Assembly: GCA_013399305.1 (NCBI GenBank)
Contig: VXAI01000308.1
Location: 3,656-67,655, forward strand
DNA: 64,000 bases
Source of the DNA: Rostratula benghalensis
Taxonomy: Eukaryota; Chordata; Aves; Charadriiformes; Rostratulidae
Direction of reading: 5' to 3'
The notes beneath the pieces are model-generated. The model saw only the letters and a list, made by a program, of their open reading frames with translations, did not search any database and was not told the DNA's origin. How positions within the stretch are numbered: the first letter of the stretch is position 1; each line of letters opens with the position of its first letter. Below are positions 54,061 through 64,000 of this stretch, piece by piece. A program made the translations under genes and the position numbers.

Positions 54061-54822
54061 GGCTCAAGCAGTGGGCCCATGTGAACCTCAGAAAGTTCAA
54101 CAAAGCCAAATGCAGGGTCCAGCACATGGATCAGGGCAACCCCCGGTTGGGGTTGGGGGATGGGGGATGAAGGGATTGAGAACAGCCCTGCCAAGAAGGA
54201 CTTGGGGGTACCAGTGGACATGGGTTGGCAATATGCACACACAGCCCAGAAAGCCTACCACATCCTGGGCTGCATCAAAGAAGTATGGCCAGCAGGTTGA
54301 GGGTGGTGATTCTGCCCCTCTGCTCTGCTCTGGTGAGACCCCACCTGGAGTTCTGTGTCTAGCTATGGTGTCTGCAGCACAAGAAAGACCTGTTGGAGTG
54401 AGTCCAAAGGAGGGCCATGAAGATGCTCAGAGGGAAGGAGAACCTCTCCTCTGAGGACAGGCTGAGGGAGTTGGAGTTGGTCAGCCTGGAGAAGGCTCCG
54501 GGAAGACTTTCTTGCTGTCTTTCAGTACTTAAAGGGGGAAAGAAAGATGGGGATGGCCTTTTTAACAGGGCCTATTGCAGCAGGACAGAGGGTAATGATT
54601 ACAAACTAAAAGGTGGTAGATTCAGACTAGATATAATGTTTTACTCTGGGGCTGGTGAGACACTGGCACAGGTTGCCCAGAGAGGTGGTAGATGCCCTGT
54701 CCCTGTAAATATTAAAGATCAGATGGACAGGTCTTCGAGCAACCCTGCTCATTGCAGAGGGATTGGACTAGATGGCTGTTAAAGGTCCCTTCCAACCCAA
54801 ACCACGCTATGATTCTATGATA
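54061..54822 (+). mobile_element. CR1 LINE, 5'-truncated copy
   Basis: Plus-strand CR1 of about 760 bases. It opens inside ORF2 (GCTCAAGCAGTGGGCCCATG, just after the reverse transcriptase catalytic region), continues through the C-terminal part and ends in the CR1 3' terminus (ACCACGCTATGATTCTATGA). Frames 53957-54454 and 54417-54782 cover it in different frames, with stops between, so ORF2 is broken. It lies antisense to CWC27 in the last intron. Confidence 0.94.
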
Positions 54823-57743
54823 ATCAGGAGTCAAAAGTTGTTTGTTAGCCGTTGTAAGTGGCAGAAAAGCCTGGAGCTTATCAAGTATGGCCTTATTAGC
54901 AGGTGTTGCTGAGGTGAGATTTACTGCACAAGCTGTCAGAAAACCACGAATTTTAGCTTGGAGAAACAATATCTTAGACAAAAAAAATAATTACTCTCCT
55001 TAAAGAAAAAGAGAGGGGGGAGGAAAAGAGAAGAAACCCAGAGATACTTACCAGTTGACTGATTGTAAAACTATCGACAACTTAGCAAGACTTCTGAATA
55101 TACAGTCATAGTAGATCTGCTATTTAGGATACGGGAGAAGTATAAAGTTCATATGTACGATTACAAAATAACACAAAATGGAATTAAAAGATTTCTTCGG
55201 GGCAAACAGACAGGCCTAGGCAAAACTGCCACACACGTTTGTATTCTGTATTAATCAATTGCAAAACCATCTTTGATGGGACAACTTAGAATAGTAAGAA
55301 GTATGCTCTTATCAATCTTTATAGCATTAGATGTCTTCGTCTACAGTCTTTGTGACAGGAAACCAAGAAAAACAAGCCAGTATGAGAATGAAAGTTTTGT
55401 AGCCAATGAAATACTGCTTTATCAGTCTCTTGCAACACGTAAAAGGTCCTGAATTGAACAGGTTTTTCAAAGAGCTCTAGTGCAAATTTTCATACATACA
55501 GAAAGGAAGAACTAGCTCAGTTACAGTAGTTCACAATACAGTACTATTAAAGAAACCAGTCAAAATTCAAAGCTATGGACTCTACGGGATCTGTTTGAAT
55601 GCTTTAGAAAAATCTTAAAAACCGAGACTTTTCACCACAATTGATTCTTGACATGTGGGTTTCATAAATCTCTTATTGTACAGCATTGTCAGCATGCCTG
55701 CATATTATTATGCCTGTCCTATGGAAAGATTTGTTTCCAGTGTATAAAACTTCAGTAGATTATAACCCTGTACATACTACTAACACCCAAACTTATTTTT
55801 TTAGTCATATCTGCAATTCAGAATAACATAATGTACCAGAGTGACTCATGATTGCGTATTTGTAGTTTAATTATAAAAACATTGTCTCACAGCGGAGAGA
55901 CTGAAGTAATTTATTTTAGTTAACATGCTTTCTGAATTTGTCATATTCTTCTCAACTTATTAGAGATGAGCATTTGAATATTTTTTAAGAACACACACCA
56001 AATCACACTGTCCCAGTCTAAATTAAAATATAGGGCTAAAGGGATGGAGTCATCCCTTGGTGAGTGGTTTTAGAGAGTGTTAGATGGGTGTATATGGAAG
56101 TATAATCACACTTAGCCATTTCATCAACTTGGGTTTTCAAAGTAAGCCACAGCACATTTGCAGGATATAACTAATAGGAATTAAAAATAAATACATCTCT
56201 AATCCTTGGGTCAGGCCATACTACGTCTCAGGTAGTTTGCAAATTAGGTGCAGTGGATTCAGACTAAGTAATGTTTACTTCTCTCCAAGAGCTGAAAGAA
56301 GTCATAGTCTCTGACTCCTATTCATAACTTTCCACTGAGGTGTTCCCAGCTGTGATTAAAAATAAGCCAATATTAAGAAACTTTTTGATATTCCCAGAAT
56401 CAACTTCAGATGCAGCATTTTACAGGTGAAGCAAAATAAACACAGACTGCAGTGGAGATTTTAAAAAATATTTTCCTGATGTGAACTTAAGCTTACTTTT
56501 TGCAAGTCACACATCTTCACAGGTAGACCTGTTTTGCACCTGTGTAAGTGGTAAATCACACTTAATATAATTTTCCAAAACAAATTCAAATAGTTTTCTT
56601 TTTTAAGGAACATTGTAACTATTTAATGATTATTTCTTATTTGAATTTACAGTACTCTTACACAAGCTCCTCCAAAAAAAAGTTTGCACTTGCACAATTT
56701 TCCAAGTGCAGAGATATGGCTGCAGTTCCAAAAATACGGTTTGAATGTGACTTCTTCCTTGGTTTATAGCTCTCTTCCCTTCCACATACTCTTGGGTTCA
56801 GTTGGGAGCTGGCTACACAGTCATACTTCTGCAGTCACTATCCTGGAGGTTCTGACTTCATGTCTGGTCTTTGGGAACCTGCTAACTTGTGCCTATCATT
56901 GCTTGTTGACAGTTCATTTTAAACAATGGAGACACACAACTTTAAAACACCCCTTTTCTTCAAAATTTAAAGGATTAAAGGTTGTCAGATCTCCTATGCA
57001 AAAGTCAAAAGAAAAAAAAAAAGGCTTTGCATGTTAGCTTTCTTTTGCTCAAAACTAATTTTAATAAAATAGCTTGCCATAATCGATGATTCTGAGTTTA
57101 AAGTGTCTAGGTGTGCAATTGTTGAAGTAACCCCATAAAATTATTTTCTTCACCTCTTTTTATTAAGATAGTCCTGCAAATCAGAATGAGCTACCTCAGA
57201 ACAGATGTATTGCTGGAGGGAGTTGGACTTTTACCCTGGCCAAATGAGAGCATCCTACAGTTTAACCATTGTCCTATCCCATGTAATGGGGGAAGAGCTG
57301 TTCTGGTGTACTACTCTTCCTTCCTTCCCTGTTATTAAAGAATATTCAGTACTTGGCTATCTTCAGTATTCCAAAACCGAAATGTCTTGAAACATTAGAT
57401 TGAAATACCTGAATTCATTTAAGACTGTTTCAGAAGTAGCACAGGATTTCAAACGAATGTGGATGCTCTCCTGGCCTAGTGATATTCTCAAATAATGATT
57501 TTTGCAGCAGTGAACAAACAAGACTGCTTCTTCAAAGCTACTAGCACAGTAGCTCCTGTATGTCCTTAAGATGTATTAAGTAATACATTACTTTTGCGAT
57601 CAGGTTGATTACTTTCTAGAATATAACAAGAGGGAGAATGTTGGCTGCAACTGAAGGTAACAAAGAAACTTCAGCACATCAGAAAGTATTCAAGAATTAT
57701 TACAGTATGATTAAACTGTGTGTCCAACAGTCTAGGACAGTCT

Positions 57744-58271
57744 TCTGGTTTAACCCCAGCCAGCAGCGAGGACCACACAGCTGCTCGTTCGCTCACCCTT
57801 CATCTTCCCAGAAGGGCGGGAGAAAAGGAGGAAAAGCATAAAATAAACTTGTGGGTTGAGATAAAAATGGTTCAATAAACAGTGATGGAAAAGGAAAATA
57901 GCAATAACAACAATGACAATAATAATAGTAATAATGGTGGTAAAATAATCTACAAGACACAAGTCATTCTCACTTCCTGGTGAATTGGTTGCTCATCCCA
58001 ACTTAAGCAATGATCATAGCTTCCTGCCCCTTAGCCAACCCCCATTTATATACTAAGCATGACACCTATGGTATGGGACATTCCACTGGCCATTCCATTG
58101 TTGTGTCTACACTCCTCAGCTTCTATGGGAAGCTGAAAAAAGTCCTTGTATGGTATAAACACCAGCTAGCAACAACTAAAATAACATGCATTACTGATAT
58201 TTCTTTCATACCCAGTCTGAAACACTAACCAAGAGAAAGAAAATTAACTCTATCTCAGCTGAAACAGGACA
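57744..58271 (-). mobile_element. Solo LTR of an endogenous retrovirus
   Basis: About 528 bases with ends typical of an abundant bird LTR type: on the minus strand it starts TGTCCTGTTTCAGCTGAGAT and ends in GCTGGGGTTAAACCAG. A TATA-like box (TATATAAAT, minus strand, 58044-58052) lies inside, as expected for an LTR promoter. No gag, pol or env sequence flanks it, so it is a solo LTR left by recombination between two LTRs. A possible 6-base target duplication (CAGTCT left, CATACT right) matches only 4 of 6, so the exact ends and retrovirus class stay uncertain. It has the same orientation as CWC27. An AAC/AAT-rich simple stretch lies within it at about 57900-57937. Confidence 0.85.
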
Positions 58272-59870
58272 CATACTGTATTTTCCAACTGTACATCAAA
58301 GAACGTACTCCACCTCACAGTTCTCCAGACAGACTCAGTTTATTCCAGTGACAGATCAGGTTCTTTTGAATGACACTAGTGAGATGGTACTTGCAAGAAA
58401 AGATATGATATGCAGTAATTCTTCTGATTTTGACATGTGTGAGCCATGCACTGGATCTGAACCATAAGCCAGCTGCTGACAGGTGGCTTTCATGTTAAGT
58501 GCAGCATAAACAGACAACTGGTATCACAGTGGCTCTGGCTTTCCCAGAATTGCACTTTGGGAGAAACTGAAGTGGCAGTCAGCGGACTGCATCATTCTGA
58601 ATCTCACCAAAAGTGAGGAAGCCCTATGGTTTTGCACTTCTGATGAAGTTCGGATTGTCAGGCACATGAGCACTGCATGTATCAGTAATTTTTATGCTAA
58701 CTGAACAAGAGTGCAAAGCTGCATTGCTTAATTCCACACCTGCTTACCAAACTGACAGAGCTGTTGGCTGTTACCAGCTCACCTGCTGCCCAATCAACCT
58801 TCCCTGCACAAGTGACTCTAAACAGAATGCCTTCTGGTGCCCCTGCCACTTCAGTGGAGAGCCTGGGATGTTATCTTGCACCCACCTATGTCAGCATTTT
58901 AAACAGCTGAGCTTTGCAGTAATTCACCGACAGGTGTGGACAAAAGGTACATTCTGCTAACTCTACTGTGAGGGTAGCAGCTTTTGACAGAGAGGGAGTA
59001 AATTCTTAAGCAGTTTTAGCCAGGTTTCATTTGGAGGCACATGCGTAAAACACCGCAGCTGGTGATATATCCTTAGTTTCTGCAACCAGTAAGTACAGAA
59101 AAAGAACTAACGCACAGCTTTTCCCCTTCCAAATGCAGAACTGTATGTTACTAAACGTGCACTACTTACTGGCAGTACATCTAAACTGGTGCTCAGAACA
59201 CGGGCAAAAATCACAAACTACTTCTAAATGCAGATTAAAGGAATCAAGCAACTAATCACATCAGAATTTTGCAAATTATTGCTACATTTTATGAAAGTTA
59301 CTTCTTGTCTCCATCAGGATGCTTAAAATGAACAAAGCAGGAATAAGTATCTGTATCAAGAAATTCAGTGCTGCTTCTTGCATTGTACAGGGTGTATAAA
59401 AACAGAAAGACACCAATATGGACCATAACTGCTAGAACTACCACTTGTTTTTGAGTGCAACATCGCTTCCAAGTAATGTTACCTATTTTTCTCAGTTATC
59501 ATCAATGCATCATTATATTTAAAAGAAAAATGAGATGTATTCAAGCACCACTGCTTTCCTTAAATTACATTCTATTTGCCGCTGACTTTTTCTTTCAACT
59601 ATTGTAAATGTGTATCATGAACTATAACCTTTAATGTAAGAAACATTATAACACTATAATTTCCTTCCATCACCCTCATGATACATAGGCAGTGGAGAGT
59701 AATGTAGCTCATGTGAACAGATGAGAAAACAGATGAGTGAATCCACAGATCAAAGCAAATGAGATCTCATTCCAAAGGAAAAAACCATTTTGTCTGTTCT
59801 GGAAGAATGAACTCACTGGCACTCTTCTGACTTCCAGCAGTGTAGCGGGTGGCACAGGAAGAGGGGAGAC

Positions 59871-60110
59871 AGTTGAGAAACAGTGAGAGAGTTGAGAGAC
59901 CAAAAAGAAAAATAAATTGAGGAAGGTAAAGACTAAAAAGAAAGATAGGAATGAGAAACAAAAACAGAGAAAAAGAGACTGACCAAAATGTAAATAAAAT
60001 GAAGAAAAATGTGAAATGACAATTGAAAACAAGCAAAAACTTTGAATCACGGCAAGAGAACAAGAGCACAAAAAGATAAAAAGAATGTCAAAGCCATAAA
60101 ACAATGGGAA
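59871..60110 (+). repeat. Purine-rich low-complexity block
   Basis: The plus strand is strongly enriched in A and G over about 240 bases. This removes stops on the opposite strand and produces a 148-codon minus-strand frame rich in Phe, Leu and Ser, which is not a gene. Confidence 0.75.
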
Positions 60111-62158
60111 TTTTGAAGGAGGAAGTATATTAATAATATCTAATTTTGTTTCCATCTTTTTTCAGAATTGAGATGCTAGAACCAAAGCAAGCCTCTTGGC
60201 TCAGGCTGCTGTCACGATTTTTTGCATAACAGTGTTATGCATAACATGAACAGAGCTTCACAAATAATTTTGTAAACACAATGCAGCAGGGGAGAGGAAA
60301 TATGTTTATGTCTCTAATGAAACCTGCAACCATCACTAAGTGCTCTGTGCAACACAACTCTTGCAGGCAAGTTCCCTAGTTTTTTGTCTGCCCTACCTCA
60401 CCATCCAGCTTTGCTTTTCTTTTCATGTAAGAGATAACCTGTCATCCCTACTTTCGCACAAAGGAGTGCTGTAATCCAAGCTTCTCTCTCTTACAGGTCA
60501 TGAAAAGAACGCTAGTTTTTCCCTGAGTACCTGAAGTAGATTCTGATTCTTCAGCAATGAGGGTTGATAGCATAAGCACTACTATAGACACAGTCTCAAA
60601 CCTGGATTCATCTCTTTAACTCTCACTGTTTCACACAGCCACTGCCATCACAAAAAACGATGTGCACAGGGAACAAGCTTCCTTGAGTATGTTTTGTCTC
60701 ATCACCTCATAGTGTCAGAGCTGTGCTAAGTATCACCTATGAAAGCCCATACTCTTCCGTAGCACTTGGTATATGTGAATCATCCACTGTTAACACACAT
60801 TGTTTGAGGGTAGTTTGTCAAACTGAGTTTGATTTCACTTTAACAAAGCTTATAATGCCTCCTAGTAATTTTCTGTGGTCAAAGGTTTCTGCTGAGTTCA
60901 TTATTGCTAAGAGATTTCGTTCTTTCTTCTTTCACTGCTGATTTCTACCATTCCACATTCCTTTGATCCTGTTTCTCCATTAGATAACAAGGTACAGAGC
61001 ACAGATTTTAAACTGCATTTTAGACTGAAATTTAAGATTTCAGTATTGCTATAAATACTCCTAGCCCCAAGCACTCTCCTGAGGTTAATTTCATTTCAGC
61101 AAGAACCAAAAGGTATTTGCTATTTTTCGCATGAATGGAGTACTATTAGCCTACAATATTTTAGCATTCAGATGTTAACAACAGCAGTAACATGTTATGG
61201 CTGTTCTTGCACGGGGCAAAAATCTACCCCATTCTAAGCAAGCAAAACTGATAAAAATGTGCTTTAAAAAATGTTACACAACGTCAGACTGTACACTTCT
61301 GTTAACTTTGATTAGGCCTTTGAAATTGTATTACAAGTACTGAACCATGAAGAAAAGGAGGTATAACCTCTTCAGAATAACCAGCAAGTGGGAGCTCCAC
61401 AGGCCAAAGAATGAATTGTTTATATTTTCTCTTGCTGTAGGCCTACAGCATAAAATGATTAGACCAGAACTTTTACAGATATTTCTGACATGCTATGTGT
61501 TTGCAATATTCTATTTGAATGCTTCATGCTCAGTCTTACCCCAAAATATTCACTGCAAAAATAATGAGAAACTAAGAGTTTCACAAAGTATGGGATGTCC
61601 AGATTAAAAGAACCCCGAAGATCCATCAGTTTTTGCAAATCTAACAACAATTTAAAAGTATTCTTGGTGAAGACTTATGTTACAAAGTATCCTTTCATTG
61701 TTCAAGATAGTACTAAGCATTTTTTCTCTATTGGAAGACAATTTAGGCGTAAGTAACCTTCTAAGAAAAATCAACTTAACTAAGAAAAAGCCCATTCGAT
61801 TCAAAAGATAATCAAAGCATGGGGGGATAATGTGATTAGTTCTCATAGTGTCAGAATTAGAAGTATATAAAACTGTGATGACTGATTTTAGGCAATAAAT
61901 ATTTTTCTTTAAATGATTCTGTTATCCTATTTTTACATTGTATCATTTTGGTAACAATTCATATATAGTACATTTACACTACACCCTTGGCCCTTTCACA
62001 AAAATGTTAAGTGGACTGATGAAAGAAACTGGGTGCTTTACACAGACAACTGTTCCTGGTAGAGTAGATTGGTATGGAAGACTATAATGCAAATTCCAGA
62101 TGTTGTTCCAGACAGTGTACCAGTGTAGAAAAACTTTACACAGCATTTACTACAAGGA

Positions 62159-62260
62159 CACGGGAACTGTCATACCAGAATAGACCAATGATCCATCCAG
62201 TCTAGCATCCTGTCTCTGGCAAGAGCTTGTGCAATATCTGATACTCTGAAAGTCAGCAAA
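62159..62260. repeat. Old dispersed-repeat fragment, family uncertain
   Basis: The plus strand reads CATACCAGAATAGACCAATG, then GATCCATCCAGTCTAGCATC, then CCTGTCTCTGGCAAGAGC. This resembles the recurring block CATACTGG.TCAGACCA..GGTCCATCTAG known from old interspersed repeats common in reptiles. The name cannot be given from sequence alone. Confidence 0.5.
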
Positions 62261-64000
62261 TTGCCTCCCCAAATTAACGCACAGACAGGCAGTATTGTAT
62301 CATAAGAGCACAGAGCTGTAGTGAAGGGAAGAGGAGAGCATTTCTAGCACAAAAATACTCAGATTTTCATAACATTCAACATTATCTGGACACTCTCCCT
62401 TCTCTTTTGTCCTCCCTCTTCCCATTCTGAGTATGTCCAAATTCTTACTGTTTCAACATGTCATTGAATGACATGAAGTTGGGGTGCTTGAAACGGTATG
62501 TGAATATGCTGGAAGCTTAAGTTAGGCTATTAAAGATTTAGAAGATTATTTCTTCATTCTTCACTGGGTTTGCTGGCAATAAATAAAATGTAAGATTTCT
62601 GGACAGTAAATGTAATACTAGATATCCTGTGAGTAAAGCATGGATCTCTGAATTGAAGTCAAACAGTAGTCGATTCCAGGCCCAGATGCCTAGTCCAAAT
62701 AAACTTAGACATAGAGGAATTAACAAAATATAAACAAACAAAAAACCCATACCAAATGCTCTGACTTTCTCAGGCATGCCGAACAGCTAGAACCAATAAA
62801 TATACAACTTCAGCAGAAGAACAATTGGTTAATACAAAATTACTGACTGAGTCAGCGGGCTAGCAGCTAGCATTTACATCTCAAGGTCTGACCATATTCT
62901 AGCAGTAGAGGGGTGAAGTTGGAGAGAAAATTTGAGGTAAAAATCCCCCAACAACATAGAGTAGAAGGTATTTTCTTTTTGTTCTTTCTTCCTTTAAATG
63001 TCAGTGGCAATACTAAACCCCAAACAAACACTTATTTTTTGCCAAACAGAAAAGAAACCCCTCTTTCCAATGTGTTTCTAATACAAACCTCTGGCATTCA
63101 TTTATCCTTTGTAACAATCAAATAAGTATTTTGTCAACTTTTTAAAAATGTATTTGAGTAAATCAATGGCCTTAGCAGGAGAGACCTAATATAGAGCCAG
63201 CTTTTCCAGACTAGTGGAGGAACATTGGCTCAAGTCTGGATGGGAGGAGGGGAGCAAACATGGCTTTAATCCATCTTTGTGCCTCACTGGCATAAATTAC
63301 AGCAGCACTTTTTCTTTCGTTCCCCGAGCTAGCATCGGCATGTGAAAAAGACTGCTGCTTAGTTTTCAGGAGCTTACTGTGTTTGTCACAGTTAAGCTTC
63401 TGCAACTGGATCTGCAGAGGCTGGTGCGAATCTTGAGGAAGCCATATTTTATAGTCTTCAGTCTGAGATATTATAGCAAAGAAAGTGACTGTATTTTAGA
63501 AAACGTGTGTAAAGTTAAGTTTATGAAAGAAATATAACCATAATTTTTAGGCGCTTATCCAGAAGAATTTCACAGTAAAGTTTAATAGTGAATATTCCAC
63601 TAAATAGGAAATCCTGCAAATAAAATGTGGAAGACATTATCAAATTTATGTGGTGTAGATACTAACAGTATGCATCTTGATTTAGTTCCTCATATAAATG
63701 AAATCTTGGAATATAAAACCAGTCCTGCTAAATTCAACACTTATCTGATTCTGAAACAAAAATTATTTCAATTAAATAAACCCCAACCCCAGACCAATTC
63801 AGTCTCACTCTCTATAACACACACTAGAGAGGTGGTGCCTTGGTTTTTTTTTTTTTCCCAGCCCCCAAACTCTCTCTTTCAGCCACAAAGCCTTTTATTG
63901 GGAGAATACAAAATAAATGAAATACTATGTGTTCCCACTCCTAACTGCACCAGATTTCTCACTGAAACCAGTACTAAATATTCTGATAGAAGTTTTCCTT

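Larger units (their letters stand above)
53399..64000 (-). other. CWC27: Last intron of CWC27 (3' part)
   Basis: The penultimate CWC27 exon, which should encode an acidic stretch ending in Glu-Gly-Trp, was not found on the minus strand up to 64000, so this intron exceeds 10.6 kb. It holds a CR1 copy (54061-54822), a solo LTR (57744-58271), a purine-rich block (59871-60110), an old repeat fragment (62159-62260) and an unexplained open frame behind a splice-acceptor-like site (63211-63462). The remainder is AT-rich DNA in which I see nothing further. Confidence 0.8.

Noticed and set aside
53957..54782. Plus-strand frames of 165 and 121 codons
   Set aside because: Both are pieces of the decayed CR1 ORF2, not host coding sequence.
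56684..57037. 117-codon plus-strand frame in the CWC27 intron
   Set aside because: Opposite strand to the gene, no recognisable motif, ends in an A-rich stretch; chance length.
59709..60155. 148-codon minus-strand frame
   Set aside because: It lies over a purine-rich block that removes stops on the minus strand. The product is a monotonous Phe/Leu/Ser string with no family features.
62538..62777. 79-codon minus-strand hydrophobic frame
   Set aside because: It looks like a membrane protein, but AT-rich DNA commonly gives hydrophobic frames and there is no convincing splice context.

Overview
The window looks like a piece of a bird nuclear genome. It is AT-rich, has introns, is mostly non-coding, and its recognisable repeats are CR1 LINEs in several states of decay plus one solo retroviral LTR. 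The LTR ends resemble an LTR type I associate with songbirds, from memory. Nothing prokaryotic is visible: no operons, no ribosome binding sites, no CRISPR. Two runs of N mark assembly gaps.

Two real protein-coding genes are supported, each only by its last exon. At the left, on the plus strand, a 110-base exon (6640-6749) encodes the six-cysteine PLAC module and stop codon of ADAMTS6, a secreted metalloprotease. It is preceded by at least 6.6 kb of last intron and followed by a probable 3' UTR of about 3.2 kb. At the right, on the minus strand, the exon at 53236-53398 encodes the last 53 residues and stop of CWC27, a spliceosomal cyclophilin-like protein. It has a short 3' UTR ending near 52975, and its last intron runs beyond the right edge. 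The two genes therefore point tail to tail across about 43 kb. In human the same pair is neighbouring and convergent at 5q12.3 (from memory); the equivalent bird region is expected on chromosome Z (inference).

Layout: 1-6639 ADAMTS6 last intron with an antisense CR1 (1673-2925); 6640-~9998 ADAMTS6 last exon; ~10000-52970 intergenic, holding four CR1 copies (24808-26597, 31241-31380, 37329-37866, 47147-47268), one possible older LINE scrap (33436-33833), simple repeats and two gaps; ~52975-53398 CWC27 last exon; 53399-64000 CWC27 last intron with a CR1 (54061-54822), a solo LTR (57744-58271) and one old dispersed-repeat fragment near 62.2 kb.

Most other open frames are no longer than expected by chance in AT-rich DNA. 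I found no new multi-gene system. The items most worth a second look are the gene pair itself, a structured region next to an alternative polyadenylation signal in the ADAMTS6 3' UTR, two CR1 copies with internal deletions, an unexplained open frame behind a good splice acceptor at 63211-63462, and a coding-like but broken stretch beside the gap at 19.0-19.6 kb.
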